Part shown: positions 1 through 11,313 of the stretch, one piece after another
How positions within the stretch are numbered: the first letter of the stretch is position 1
How the letters are laid out: each line of letters opens with the position of its first letter
Source of the DNA: Gracilaria gracilis
Taxonomy: Eukaryota; Rhodophyta; Florideophyceae; Gracilariales; Gracilariaceae
DNA length: 64,000 nucleotides
Assembly (NCBI GenBank): GCA_030374805.1
Contig: JARGSG010000127.1
Location: 62,001-126,000 of the forward strand
Direction: 5' to 3'
Notes under the pieces: generated by a model
Database searches by the model: none
The model's input: only the letters and a program-made list of their open reading frames with translations
Told to the model about the DNA's origin: nothing
Program-made: the position numbers and the translations under genes

Positions 1-340
1 CTCTTGACCGCAACTCACTGCGATCAAATTACGCGCTTGCCCGTTTAAAGAAATGGCAGTCGGATAATATGTATGAATCAACGCGACAGCCGGGCGATGA
101 ATCATCTCCAGGCTTTCACCTCCCAAGGATCAGCACACGGTCTGAAACATGGACGTTGGAAGACCGTTGAAGCTCATCGTTGAATAGGCATAGGGGAAGC
201 TGCTTCTATAATGAGCGCAGCGAGTGGACAAACGTGCGCAGACCCGTGGCAACGCAACAATTCTGGTCCATATTTGATCCAATCGTTTTCGATTATTATA
301 CAAAGCATCCACACCGGGTTTTAGTTTGGTGGAGCCGTTT
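1..340 (+). repeat. 420-bp satellite, partial copy at window edge
   Basis: The sequence matches the copies at 6770-7110 and 12697-13035. It is the last satellite copy before the first recombinase ORF and grades into its promoter region. The satellite encodes no convincing protein: frames stay open in several directions only because the repeat is short. Confidence 0.85.
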
Positions 341-354
341 GTCGAGCTACGCGC

Positions 355-361
355 TATAAGA
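355..361 (+). promoter_or_regulatory. TATA-like box of recombinase ORF, unit 1
   Basis: TATAAGA lies 186 bp upstream of the ATG at 541. The equivalent place in internal satellite copies reads CTAAAAG, so the TATA form occurs only in the copy next to the gene. Spacing is identical in units 1, 2 and 3. Confidence 0.45.
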
Positions 362-540
362 ACGAGGTCGATGACGCGCTCAGCACTCTTCTTGTCTCCG
401 ACTCACCGCCCTCACACCTGTCTCAGATAACCATCGACCGACTGACCCATTTGCAACAACAGCTTCTCAACCTCCCTCGTATCTGTTCTACATTCTTAAG
501 CGACGCCGACTAGAACGCTAGCGCCGTCTCTAAAACCACC

Positions 541-1728
541 ATGCCATCTGAAGAAGTTGATAGCACCAAATCGAGTTCGATGTCAGAGATGATCGACTAC
601 CATTGGGATAACGATCATGTATCCTCAGACAGTGACGCCATCTTCGATAATTCTACCCTTGACCACGGAAATCCTGGAGGATCTGAGAGTGGCAATGCGA
701 GGCTTGGTGTCGATGACACTGGCGAACGTGTAAATTCAGGATCATCAGAGCACAGGGCAGGCGTGGACGCTCTGGAATCTAAGGGACTCGATTGCGCAAG
801 AAGTACAAATTCTGATTCATTCTTTGAGAGGATCCTATCAAAGGGGGTTGGAAGCTCCGAAGAAGAAGGAAGGTCATTAACGTGGACCGGAAGGCCGTCA
901 GCCAAGAAAGCTGAAGTTGCAGTGGGTTCCAGACGAATCGTTACACGCCGCAAGAAAAGGCACATGGCGTTCAAGCCAAAAGCAAGGCGAACAGTTTCAG
1001 CCCAACCGAAGTCGCCAGCATTTTGTTGCATTCAGACTACAAGAAAGCGTAATCCTGCACCCAGACCAGAAATTGATGAGGTGATTGACTTGATATCTGA
1101 AGCGGAATCAGTCCCGTGCATTGGGCTCAAACTACGAGAGCATAGCAGAAGCATGCTTGAAGAAGATCGGGTCGAGTGTCGTTTTCCCGTTGAAGCGCTC
1201 TGGAAAATTTGTGTCAAGAAACTAGAGCGTTCAGATTTGAACTTCTTCCACTCTCGTGCGGCCAAGCTTATGGTCCGCGTGAAAGCCAGGCAAGGCAGAT
1301 CCGCTTACCGCGGCATTGGGGCGACAGAGAAGAATTGTGATGGATTGCGATACGTTCTCAATTTTTGTCAAGCTTCAGGAAGTTGGAGAAACGAGAGTTT
1401 GAAGAACAGAAGAATGAAAGAATTGTCCACCACGGTATCCCAATTCCTTCGATGGTGTGTTGCAAGCTCTTCTTGTGAGAAACATGATGTGTGGAAGAAA
1501 GAGTGCCTCTTTCATAACATATCCAAACTACATCTCGTAGAAAAATTAATGGATTACTTCATCGATTGTTGTGAAAGGTCCACAGTCAAGAAGAAGGCAG
1601 AGGCTCTACTCTGCGTTTGTCAAGCGGCTGTTGAGTTTGAACGCACTTCGGCACCACACCCAGAACTGAGTGAAGTAATTCTGCTTCTGGAGAGTTTCAT
1701 TTCCACGAAAGCAACAGGAGACTTCTGA
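541..1728 (+). CDS. Truncated tyrosine recombinase: N-terminal and core-binding part only (unit 1)
   Basis: A 395-residue ORF with an ATG start. Residues 1-120 are acidic and Ser-rich, about 125-190 are strongly basic and could bind DNA or act as a nuclear signal, and 215-395 form a helical region that aligns with the N-terminal half of the recombinases at 13237 and 22870 (shared pattern SQFLRWCVASSSCEKHDV). The catalytic domain with the R...RxxR-type...H...Y residues is absent; after the stop the sequence changes to the captured U2AF/MYB block. The ORF is intact here but frameshifted in unit 2. It could yield a DNA-binding but catalytically null protein, or it may simply be a decayed copy. 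That it belongs to the recombinase family is inferred from the alignment with its neighbours, not from a database search. Confidence 0.7.
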   Translation: MPSEEVDSTKSSSMSEMIDYHWDNDHVSSDSDAIFDNSTLDHGNPGGSESGNARLGVDDTGERVNSGSSEHRAGVDALESKGLDCARSTNSDSFFERILSKGVGSSEEEGRSLTWTGRPSAKKAEVAVGSRRIVTRRKKRHMAFKPKARRTVSAQPKSPAFCCIQTTRKRNPAPRPEIDEVIDLISEAESVPCIGLKLREHSRSMLEEDRVECRFPVEALWKICVKKLERSDLNFFHSRAAKLMVRVKARQGRSAYRGIGATEKNCDGLRYVLNFCQASGSWRNESLKNRRMKELSTTVSQFLRWCVASSSCEKHDVWKKECLFHNISKLHLVEKLMDYFIDCCERSTVKKKAEALLCVCQAAVEFERTSAPHPELSEVILLLESFISTKATGDF

Positions 1729-1878
1729 AAGGATCGAAGAAAATGGTAGGTGACAGTTAGAAAGCGTAATGAAGAGGTAAACGAAAGAAGCCTACACCTA
1801 AGTCAGTAAACAGAGAGTCTTTATGGACCCACGAGACATCTTATGTATTGTTCTTGATCTTTATGGTGCTCTTGGCAA

Positions 1879-2107
1879 GCTGGCCGCTATCGCCGCCTCC
1901 CAGCTGCCGGAAGAACGACGGGCACCGGCTTATACCCCTGCGGACCCAAGAAAATCCAATGGCGTGGCGAACGCGGAACGTGGTTTAATGCCATGGGCAG
2001 AACCAAACTCTGCTTCGCAATATACTCAAACAGAACAAGCAGTTCAAGATCACCGATTCAGAAGGGTTTTTACTTCGAAGCCCAACAGGCAAGGAACCAA
2101 TCTTCGA
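1879..2107 (+). repeat. 229-bp segment S, upstream copy (unit 1)
   Basis: Nearly identical to 3840-4068. The downstream copy lies between the U2AF RRM1-like and UHM-like coding parts, so this upstream copy is a displaced piece of the same gene. It ends in CTTCGA and joins the MYB fragment through a shared GA. The same arrangement is found in unit 2 (8649-8877). Confidence 0.8.
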
Positions 2108-3244
2108 CGGCTCAGCTTGCGCCTACGTCCACAAATCCGCCCACTGCTCCTTCTCCGACATAGTTTCTGATTCTGACCACCCCGCGTCGTTCAAAGATTG
2201 TCGAGAAGATCTTTTGGCGCGCTTTGCTGTCGGATATTCAAATATCTGTGCTTCCGTTTCGTTTTCTTCCGTGTGATGCCAATCTCGTCACTCTCGATTG
2301 GCCGCAAGCCTTTTGTCAAATCGTTCTCGATGGCGATAACTCTACCATCTTGGCAACAGCTGCTTCCTTGTCGTCCATGGCCAACGCCTTGAATCTCGAG
2401 TTTGCCACTATTCGTTTGGCAAGAGCTGCTGTAGCTGCCGTTGCTGAGGAACTGCTTGTTGACCACTGGCTTGCGTAGCGCTTTGGAAAATTGTACATTC
2501 AGAAGACGTAATGGTCTCTTAACAGAAGCTGATCTAAAGGAGATATCTGTACCGCCCATCATGAAGGCTACAGAACAAGCTTTTGAAGAAATGACATCTA
2601 CAGTCTGTGCGACGGTGGTGATGGTATGGTGTTGGGGATTGGAATCGCGGTCAAGCCGGATGGAGGCCGTGAGGTGCGCCAAGACGAGTGCTGGAGGGCA
2701 GTGCAAGGGGCCGAAAGGAGTGTGGGAAGAAAGCGCAAGGGGCAACGTGTTCGCCATTGTTTCTACAAACGCTGTCTTTGTGTTGGGTGACAGGACTTCT
2801 GCTGGTGGTGTTGCAACTTGAGGGTAGGTTCCGGACATTGTTCTGGAAGAAGCATTCTTCTTTGCTTATCCTCATGTAAGTCTACATCAATTATGAAGTC
2901 CTGGCACGACAGTACTTTGCGCGTTTGTGCAATGATACAGGAGGATGTTGTTCGCTTTTGCGATTCTCCCCTCTCCACCCATTCGCGGCCGCTTTTCCTA
3001 CGTCCCGCGCACTCACTCACCTCACAGCAGAGCCGGAGGTCCCGTGGGTAACTGCGGTAAGAAGCGCGGCGTAATTGAAGGTAGCAGGCGCATATAGGCG
3101 TAGCGCCCACCGTGACGGGTGTAGAAGTGAAGGACTGCGAAATAGAGCTAAGAGCGGGGTGCGGGCAACACGGAAGCGGGTGCAATAACGGTGGGCTTTC
3201 GCACAGATGGCGCCGAAGGCTGGTTACACGGTTTGTGCTCATCC
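2106..3244 (-). pseudogene. Captured antisense fragment of the MYB gene (unit 1)
   Basis: The reverse complement matches 52631-53766, the 3' part of the SHAQKYF-MYB locus, with only a few substitutions and small indels (for example Leu to Pro and Ser to Trp in the longest frame). The DNA-binding domain is not included. The fragment is cut on both sides at abrupt junctions and lies antisense to the recombinase and U2AF-like parts. The locus at 52.6 kb continues into a full MYB domain, so it is the donor and this is the copy. The fragment could produce antisense RNA to the MYB transcript; that is inference. Confidence 0.88.
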
Positions 3245-4396
3245 ATGCACGCAGTATCATCGCCGCGCTCTTCCGGCTTCTCACGCCAACATCCTCCCCG
3301 TATGAATCAGGACAAAAGCGCGCACTTCTGGAGCATTGGTCCCCTGATTCTGTCCCACGTAAGCCTTCTGATCGTGACCGCAGCTGGGAGCGCGATAGTT
3401 ACGATTCTCATCGCTATTCTTACTCAAAGGCATCGTATCCTCTCCGCCAATACCAGTAAGAGTCGCCGTTTCTACATTGGAAATGTTCCTTATCATGTGG
3501 GTCACGCTGACTCTGCGCTCACACAGTTCTTTTCTGCATTTAACTTCACTGGCTTCGGATCGAACAGACCTGGTGAATCTCTTCCTGTCATTTCCTTCTG
3601 GTTGCACGCAGACTGTAAGTTTGGTTTCATTGAGCTTCGGGGCGAACAGGAAGCAGTCCATATGATGCAATTCAAGTGCGTTTTTCTTCACAGCAGACAG
3701 CTAAGGGTACATCGCCCATCCGAGCCGTGCTTGAAGTGCCCAATCTCTCTGGCATGAATCTTGTCCGCGATGTCGTCAACGTACGTGGTGTCATGCAGTT
3801 GTGTGGGAGATTAGATGTTATCGCTGCTGCACCAGCTACGCTGGCCGCTATCGCCGCCTCCCAGCTGCCGGAAGAACGACGGGCACCGGCTTATACCCCT
3901 GCGGACCCAAGAAAATCCAATGGCGTGGCGAACGCGGAACGTGGTTTAATGTCATGGGCAGAACCAAACTCTGCTTCGCAATATACTCAAACAGAACAAG
4001 CAGTTCAAGATCACCGATTCAGAAGGGTTTTTACTTCGAAGCCCAACAGGCAAGAAACCAATCTTCGATTAGAATCCATCGTTAAAAATGAAGCTAATCC
4101 AACGGAGCCTAAGGAGCAATTGCGAGAATATGTGGTCATTGCCCTTCGGAACCTTGTGGCGGACGATGATTTGGAAGGCAATGAAGAAGACTACGAAGAT
4201 CTTGTTGCCGACATCCAGGCGGAATGCGAGAACTACGGATCAGTTGAAGAATTCAATATCCCAAATCGTGGAACATAGAACAGAACCGCTTTTGTTCTAT
4301 TCAAGAAGAGTAGAGGAAGCAAAGAAAGCTGTCGAAGCCTTAAAGAAACGAGTGTTTGACGAACGTCGGATTGATGCGCGTGGTCTTTGTGGCTGA
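3244..4396 (+). pseudogene. Broken U2AF65 (U2 snRNP auxiliary factor large subunit)-like gene, unit 1
   Basis: U2AF65 binds the polypyrimidine tract at 3' splice sites. Visible parts in order: an RS/RD-rich stretch around 3370-3450 (SDRDRSWERDSY); an RRM1-like domain at about 3465-3725 with RNP2-like RRFYIGNVPY and RNP1-like KFGFIEL; a linker containing segment S; and a C-terminal U2AF-homology motif at about 4130-4390 with the typical acidic start (NEEDYEDLVADIQAEC). RRM2 is not recognisable, and the parts lie in different frames with stops between them. Some joints might be introns (GTAAGAG near 3458), but the displaced duplicate of segment S argues for a rearranged copy. The normal final Trp-containing tail is missing. 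I rate the family assignment as good and function as unlikely. Confidence 0.72.
3840..4068 (+). repeat. 229-bp segment S, downstream copy (unit 1)
   Basis: Direct repeat of 1879-2107, here in its apparent original context between the U2AF-like RRM1 and UHM parts. With the upstream copy it brackets the MYB fragment and the RRM1 part. Confidence 0.8.
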
Positions 4397-4546
4397 TTAA
4401 GTGACACCATTGGGTGTCTTCCGAAAGCGGTATGGTTTCCTGGAGAAAGGCAGACGCTGGGTTATGCGCCGCGTAGCATTTTTAACATCACCAGCTAGAT
4501 TGGGAAGCATATCGAGGAAATCACTGACAATATCATCAATGGAGGC

Positions 4547-4834
4547 CTAATTATTCTGTTTCCAGATGATGGAAGCAATATGCGGAGCTAAAATGTCATT
4601 AGTGTCGACAGCAAAAGTGTTATTCTTTTTCACATGTTTGTTAGTGGCCTTATCGGCAGATGGTGCATTTCTCTTGCGCTTTTTAGATATGGTTTTGTCA
4701 GCGACGCCGGGGTTGTGGGTGGTTTTAGTGGGTTGATTGATGGGGTCCCCGAGCTTTAGATGCCTGTTTGGGTGCACCTGGTTAAGCAACTTGTTCAAAC
4801 GACCTTTGGCCCGCTCTCCGCAATTTTCGGCCAT
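4547..4834 (-). CDS. Small basic ORF with nuclear-signal-like cluster (unit 1)
   Basis: A 95-residue ORF starting at ATG (MAENCGERAKGRLNK), identical in unit 2 at 11314-11601. It has a bipartite basic stretch (KTISKKRKRN...KHVKK). I recognise no family. It lies antisense, between the U2AF-like block and another antisense ORF (4915-5205, 96 residues, Cys-rich start, also unrecognised). Perfect conservation means little, because the flanking non-coding DNA is equally conserved between units. It may be chance. Confidence 0.3.
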   Translation of the reverse strand: MAENCGERAKGRLNKLLNQVHPNRHLKLGDPINQPTKTTHNPGVADKTISKKRKRNAPSADKATNKHVKKNNTFAVDTNDILAPHIASIIWKQNN

Positions 4835-5539
4835 GGTCTCGAGGTACTTGGTCTCTGTTAAGTTGTCAGTTATCCTTTGTTTGCGATGAGAGGCTTGTGA
4901 TTTGAGATACGGAGTTACATTGGCGGCTGCGCGGCTGCAAGTGTTAGGTTGACGCGTGGTTTTGGTTTTTCATGCCGTGTGTGAAAGAAGACGCATGATG
5001 TCAGGTAAGTTGAAGAGGACAAGTTTTTGCCTGCGTTTCTAATATGCGTAACGTACGTTCGAAGAGCTGTATTGTCTGCGTTCAAGTTGTCCAATCGCCA
5101 GTGATGTAAACGAAATAGTAAGAGATATACACAGAATGGACAAAGTCGATAGACTTTTAGACGTGTAGGCTCCGAGTGAGAAGATGGCCCCCATCCACAG
5201 CACACCCGAAGCAGATCAAGCCGTGATTCGCGTAGGAGGTGGAGTTGCTCAAGAAAAGTTCTGATCTTCTTGCGTGTAAGGCGGGATTCGTGCGATACGA
5301 AGTGAGACGGCGAAGAATATCAGCCGGGTTTAAACGGAACTGATACTGCGGCCCCAGGCAGGTGCTCTCGGTGGAGAGGTTCGATTACACGGGCTTGGAG
5401 GCAACGGACTGGCTCTTGCGTTCATCAAGAAGGGCGGCAGTGAGCCTGTGGAAAAGCGGAAAAGCAGTTTTGATGGTTTGGCGGGAGGACGTGGGGCGAA
5501 GGGGAGAAAGGAGAGTGTTGGTGGGGGACGGGGAAGAAC

Positions 5540-7100
5540 GACACTTGTCCAGTTTAAGGAAATGGCTTTCGGTTAATGTGTATGAATCAACGCGACAGCC
5601 GGGCGATCAATCATCTTCCGGCTTTCACCCCCGAATGATCATCACGCGGTCCGAAATGTGGACGTCGGAAGACCGTTGAAGCTCATCGTTCAATAGGCAT
5701 AGGGAAAGCTGCTTCTATAATGAGCGTAGCGAGTGGACAAACGTGCGCAGACCCGTGGCAACGCAACACTTCTTGTCCATATTTGATCCAATCGTTTTCG
5801 ATTAGTATACCAAACATCAACACAACAGAAGGACGATGATCCGTCGACGTTTAACATCGGGTGTCATTTTGCTGGAGCCACTCGTCAAACTACGCGCTAA
5901 AAGAACAAGGTCGATGGCGCTCAGCACTCTTCTTGACCGCAACTCACTGCGATCAAATTACGCGCTTGCCCGTTTAAAGAAATGGCAGTCGGATAATATA
6001 TATGAATCAACGCGGCAGCCGGGCGATGAATCATCTCCAGGCTTTCATCTCCGGAGGATCAGCACACGGTCTGAAACATGAACGTTGGAAGACCGTTGAA
6101 GCTCATCGTTCAATAGGCACAGGGAAAGCTGCTTCTATAATGAGCGCAGCGAGTGGACAAACGTGCGCAGACCCGTGGCAACGCAACACTTCTTGTCCAT
6201 ATTTGATCCAATCGTTTTCGATTAGTATACCAAACATCAACACAACAGAAGGACGATGATCCGTCGACGTTTAACATCGGGTGTCATTTTGCTGGAGCCA
6301 CTCGTCAAACTACGCGCTAAAAGAACAAGGTCGATGGCGCTCAGCACTCTTCTTGACCGCAACTCACTGCGATCAAATTACGCGCTTGCCCGTTTAAAGA
6401 AATGGCAGTCGGATAATATATATGAATCAACGCGACAGCCGGGCGATGAATCATCTCCAGGCTTTCACCTCCGGAGGATCAGCACACGGTCTGAAACATG
6501 AACGTTGGAAGACCGTTGAAGCTCATCGTTCAATAGGCACAGGGAAAGCTGCTTCTATAATGAGCGCAGCGAGTGGACAAACGTGCGCAGACCCGTGGCA
6601 ACGCAACACTTCTTGTCCATATTTGATCCAATCGTTTTCGATTAGTATACCAAACATGAACACAACAGCAGGTTGATGATCCGTCGACGTTTAACATCGG
6701 GTGTCATTTTGCTGGAGCCACTCGTCAAACTACGCGCTAAAAGAACAAGGTCGATGGCGCTCAGCACTCCTCTTGACCGCAACTCACTGCGATCAAATTA
6801 CGCGCTTGCCCGTTTAAAGAAATGGCAGTCGGATAATATGTATGAATCAACGCGACAGCCGGGCGATGAATCATCTCCAGGCTTTCACCTCCGAAGGATC
6901 AGCACACGGTCTGAAACATGGACGTTGGAAGACCGTTGAAGCTCATCGTTGAATAGGCATAGGGGAAGCTGCTTCTATAATGAGCGCAGCGAGTGGACAA
7001 ACGTGCGCAGACCCGTGGCAACGCAACAATTCTGGTCCATATTTGATCCAATAGTTTTCGATTATTATACAAAGCATCCACACCGGGTTTTAGTTTGGTG
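5540..7100 (+). repeat. 420-bp satellite array, ~3.7 copies (unit 1/2 boundary)
   Basis: Period 420 bp, seen by anchoring on AAATGGC at about 5563, 5980, 6400 and 6820. The first copy is the most diverged (AAGGAAATGGCTTTCGG) and the inner copies are almost identical. The last copy grades into the TATA-containing promoter of the next recombinase ORF. The same satellite occurs with two copies at 12.3-13.0 kb and three at 21.8-22.8 kb, always immediately 5' of a recombinase gene. Confidence 0.92.
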
Positions 7101-7123
7101 GAGCCGTTTGTCGAGCTACGCGC

Positions 7124-7130
7124 TATAAGA
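7124..7130 (+). promoter_or_regulatory. TATA-like box of recombinase ORF, unit 2
   Basis: TATAAGA, 186 bp before the ATG at 7310, equivalent to the unit 1 site. Confidence 0.45.
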
Positions 7131-7309
7131 ACGAGGTCGATGACGCGCTCAGCACTCTTCTTGTCTCCGACTCACCGCCCTCACACCTGTCTCAGATAAC
7201 CATCGACCGACTGACCCATTTGCAACAACAGCTTCTCAACCTCCCTCGTATCTGTTCTACATTCTTAAGCGACGCCGACTAGAACGCTAGCGCCGTCTCT
7301 AAAACCACC

Positions 7310-8498
7310 ATGCCATCTGAAGAAGTTGATAGCACCAAATCGAGTTCGATGTCAGAGATGATCGACTACCATTGGGATAACGATCATGTATCCTCAGACA
7401 GTGACGCCATCTTCGATAATTCTACCCTTGACCACGGAAATCCTGGAGGATCTGAGAATGGCAATGCGAGGCTTGGTGTCGATGACACTGGTGAACGTGT
7501 AAATTCAGGATCATCAGAGCACAGGGCAGGCGTGGACGCTCTGGAATCTAAGGGACTCGATTGCGCAAGAAGTACAAATTCTGATTCATTCTTTGAGAGG
7601 ATCCTATCAAAGGGGGTTGGAAGCTCCGAAGAAGAAGGAAGGTCATTAACGTGGACCGGAAGGCCGGCAGCCAAGAAAGCTGAAGTTGCAGTGGGTTCCA
7701 GACGAATCGTTACACGCCGCAAGAAAAGGCACATGGCGTTCAAGCCAAAAGCAAGGCGAACAGTTTCAGCCCAACCGAAGTCGCCAGCATTTTGTTGCAT
7801 TCAGACTACAAGAAAGCGTAATCCTGCACCCAGACCAGAAATTGATGAGGTGATTGACTTGATATCTGAAGCGGAATCAGTCCCGTGCATTGGGCTCAAA
7901 CTACGAGAGCATAGCAGAAGCATGCTTGAAGAAGATCGGGTCGAGTGTCGTTTTCCCCGTTGAAGCGCTCTGGAAAATTTGTGTCAAGAAACTAGAGCGT
8001 TCAGATTTGAACTTCTTCCACTCTCGTGCGGCCAAGCTTATGGTCCGCGTGAAAGCCAGGCAAGGCAGATCCGCTTACCGCGGCATTGGGGCGACAGAGA
8101 AGAATTGTGATGGATTGCGATACGTTCTCAATTTTTGTCAAGCTTCAGGAAGTTGGAGAAACGAGAGTTTGAAGAACAGAAGAATGAAAGAATTGTCCAC
8201 CACGGTATCCCAATTCCTTCGATGGTGTGTTGCAAGCTCTTCTTGTGAGAAACATGATGTGTGGAAGAAAGAGTGCCTCTTTCATAACATATCCAAACTA
8301 CATCTCGTAGAAAAATTAATGGATTACTTCATCGATTGTTGTGAAAGGTCCACAGTCAAGAAGAAGGCAGAGGCTCTACTCTGCGTTTGTCAAGCGGCTG
8401 TTGAGTTTGAACGCACTTCGGCACCACACCCAGAACTGAGTGAAGTAATTCTGCTTCTGGAGAGTTTCATTTCCACGAAAGCAACAGGAGACTTCTGA
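7310..8498 (+). pseudogene. Truncated tyrosine recombinase, frameshifted copy (unit 2)
   Basis: Same gene as at 541-1728, but one extra C in a C-run at about 7954 (four C instead of three) ends the first frame after 217 residues (CRFPR stop). The rest of the helical region continues in another frame to 8498. Other differences are a Ser to Asn and a Ser to Ala substitution. As in unit 1, no catalytic domain follows. The C-run length could be a sequencing error, in which case this copy would also be open. Confidence 0.8.
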
Positions 8499-8648
8499 AA
8501 GGATCGAAAAAAATGGTAGGTGACAGTTAGAAAGCGTAATGAAGAGGTAAACGAAAGAAGCCTACACCTAAGTCAGTAAACAGAGAGTCTTTATGGACCC
8601 ACGAGACATCTTATGTATTGTTCTTGATCTTTATGGTGCTCTTGGCAA

Positions 8649-8877
8649 GCTGGCCGCTATCGCCGCCTCCCAGCTGCCGGAAGAACGACGGGCACCGGCT
8701 TATACCCCTGCGGACCCAAGAAAATCCAATGGCGTGGCGAACGCGGAACGTGGTTTAATGCCATGGGCAGAACCCAGCTCTGCTTCGCAATATACTCAAA
8801 CAGAACAAGCAGTTCAAGATCACCGATTCAGAAGGGTTTTTACTTCGAAGCCCAACAGGCAAGGAACCAATCTTCGA
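8649..8877 (+). repeat. 229-bp segment S, upstream copy (unit 2)
   Basis: Equivalent to 1879-2107 in unit 1, with a few substitutions (AACCCAGC instead of AACCAAAC near 8773). Confidence 0.78.
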
Positions 8878-10011
8878 CGGCTCAGCTTGCGCCTACGTCC
8901 ACAAATCCGCCCACTGCTCCTTCTCCGACATAGTTTCTGATTCTGACCACCCCGCGTCGTTCAAAGATTGTCGAGAAGATCTTTTGGCGCGCTTTGCTGT
9001 CGGATATTCAAATATCTGTGCTTCCGTTTCGTTTTCTTCCGTGTGATGCCAATCTCGTCACTCTCGATTGGCCGCAAGCCTTTTGTCAAATCGTTCTCGA
9101 TGGCGATAACTCTACCATCTTGGCAACAGCTGCTTCCTTGTCGTCCATGGCCAACGCCTTGAATCTCGAGTTTGCCACTATTCGTTTGGCAAGAGCTGCT
9201 GTAGCTGCCGTTGCTGAGGAACTGCTTGTTGACCACTGGCTTGCGTAGCGCTTTGGAAAATTGTACATTCAGAAGACGTAATGGTCTCTTAACAGAAGCT
9301 GATCTAAAGGAGATATCTGTACCGCCCATCATGAAGGCTACAGAACAAGCTTTTGAAGAAATGACATCTACAGTCTGTGCGACGGTGGTGATGGTATGGT
9401 GTTGGGGATTGGAATCGCGGTCAAGCCGGATGGAGGCCGTGAGGTGCGCCAAGACGAGTGCTGGAGGGCAGTGCAAGGGGCCGAAAGGAGTGTGGGAAGA
9501 AAGCGCAAGGGGCAACGTGTTCGCCATTGTTTCTACAAACGCTGTCTTTGTGTTGGGTGACAGGACTTCTGCTGGTGGTGTTGCAACTTGAGGGTAGGTT
9601 CCGGACATTGTTCTGGAAGAAGCATTCTTCTTTGCTTATCCTCATGTAAGTCTACATCAATTATGAAGTCCTGGCACGACAGTACTTTGCGCGTTTGTGC
9701 AATGATAGAGGAGGATGTTGTTCGCTTTTGCGATTCTCCCCTCTCCACCCATTCGCGGCCGCTTTTCCTACGTCCCGCGGACTCACTCACCTCACAGCAG
9801 AGCCGGAGGTCCCGTGGGTAACTGCGGTAGAAGCGCGGCGTAATTGAAGGTAGCAGGCGCAATAGGCGTAGCGCCCACCGTGACGGGTGTAGAAGTGAAG
9901 GACTGCGAAATAGAGCTAAGAGCGGGGTGCGGCAACACGGAAGCGGGTGCAATAACGGTGGGCTTTCGCACAGATGGCGCCGAAGGCTGGTTACACGGTT
10001 TGTGCTCATCC
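8876..10011 (-). pseudogene. Captured antisense fragment of the MYB gene (unit 2)
   Basis: Same captured piece as at 2106-3244. In the region around 9870-9960 this copy is closer to the donor locus than unit 1 is, because unit 1 carries extra bases there (GCATATAGG against GCAATAGG, CGGGCAAC against CGGCAAC). This means the extra bases arose in unit 1 after duplication, or are errors. Confidence 0.86.
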
Positions 10012-11163
10012 ATGCACGCAGTATCATCGCCGCGCTCTTCCGGCTTCTCACGCCAACATCCTCCCCGTATGAATCAGGACAAAAGCGCGCACTTCTGGAG
10101 CATTGGTCCCCTGATTCTGTCCCACGTAAGCCTTCTGATCGTGACCGCAGCTGGGAGCGCGATAGTTACGAATCTCATCGCTATTCTTACTCAAAGGCAT
10201 CGTATCCTCTCCGCCAATACCAGTAAGAGTCGCCGTTTCTACATTGGAAATGTTCCTTATCATGTGGGTCACGCTGACTCTGCGCTCACACAGTTCTTTT
10301 CTGCATTTAACTTCACTGGCTTCGGATCGAACAGACCTGGTGAATCTCTTCCTGTCATTTCCTTCTGGTTGCACGCAGACTGTAAGTTTGGTTTCATTGA
10401 GCTTCGGGGCGAACAGGAAGCAGTCCATATGATGCAATTCAAGTGCGTTTTTCTTCACAGCAGACAGCTAAGGGTACATCGCCCATCCGAGCCGTGCTTG
10501 AAGTGCCCAATCTCTCTGGCATGAATCTTGTCCGCGATGTCGTCAACGTACGTGGTGTCATGCAGTTGTGTGGGAGATTAGATGTTATCGCTGCTGCACC
10601 AGCTACGCTGGCCGCTATCGCCGCCTCCCAGCTGCCGGAAGAACGACGGGCACCGGCTTATACCCCTGCGGACCCAAGAAAATCCAATGGCGTGGCGAAC
10701 GCGGAACGTGGTTTAATGCCATGGGCAGAACCAAACTCTGCTTCGCAATATACTTAAACAGAACAAGCAGTTCAAGATCACCGATTCAGAAGGGTTTTTA
10801 CTTCGAAGCCCAACAGGCAAGAAACCAATCTTCGATTAGAATCCATCGTTAAAAATGAAGCTAATCCAACGGAGCCTAAGGAGCAATCGCGAGAATATGT
10901 GGTCATTGCCCTTCGGAACCTTGTGGCGGACGATGATTTGGAAGGCAATGAAGAAGACTACGAAGATCTTGTTGCCGACATCCAGGCGGAATGCGAGAAC
11001 TACGGATCAGTTGAAGAATTCAATATCCCAAATCGTGGAACATAGAACAGAACCGCTTTTGTTCTATTCAAGAAGAGTAGAGGAAGCAAAGAAAGCTGTC
11101 GAAGCCTTAAAGAAACGAGTGTTTGACGAACGTCGGATTGATGCGCGTGGTCTTTGTGGCTGA
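10011..11163 (+). pseudogene. Broken U2AF65-like gene, unit 2
   Basis: Copy of 3244-4396. In addition to the shared breaks, a C to T change at about 10755 creates a TAA inside the linker frame (ATACTTAAAC), closing the ORF that runs from the linker into the UHM in unit 1. The RRM1-like and UHM-like domains are otherwise preserved. Segment S lies at 10607-10835. Confidence 0.72.
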
Positions 11164-11313
11164 TTAAGTGACACCATTGGGTGTCTTCCGAAAGCGGTAT
11201 GGTTTCCTGGAGAAAGGCAGACGCTGGGTTATGCGCCGCGTAGCATTTTTAACATCACCAGCTAGATTGGGAAGCATATCGAGGAAATCACTGACAATAT
11301 CATCAATGGAGGC

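Noticed and set aside
2191..2838. 215-residue minus-strand ORF in each unit as an independent gene
   Set aside because: It is part of the captured MYB locus fragment and is found in the donor at 53034-53681.
5836..6939. Repeated small plus-strand ORFs in the satellite as a multigene family
   Set aside because: They overlap one another in different frames, and start and stop inside the repeat. Their conservation is only that of the DNA.
1..7100. 420-bp repeats as a CRISPR array
   Set aside because: The units are long, contiguous and without unique spacers, and no cas-like gene is present. They are a satellite.
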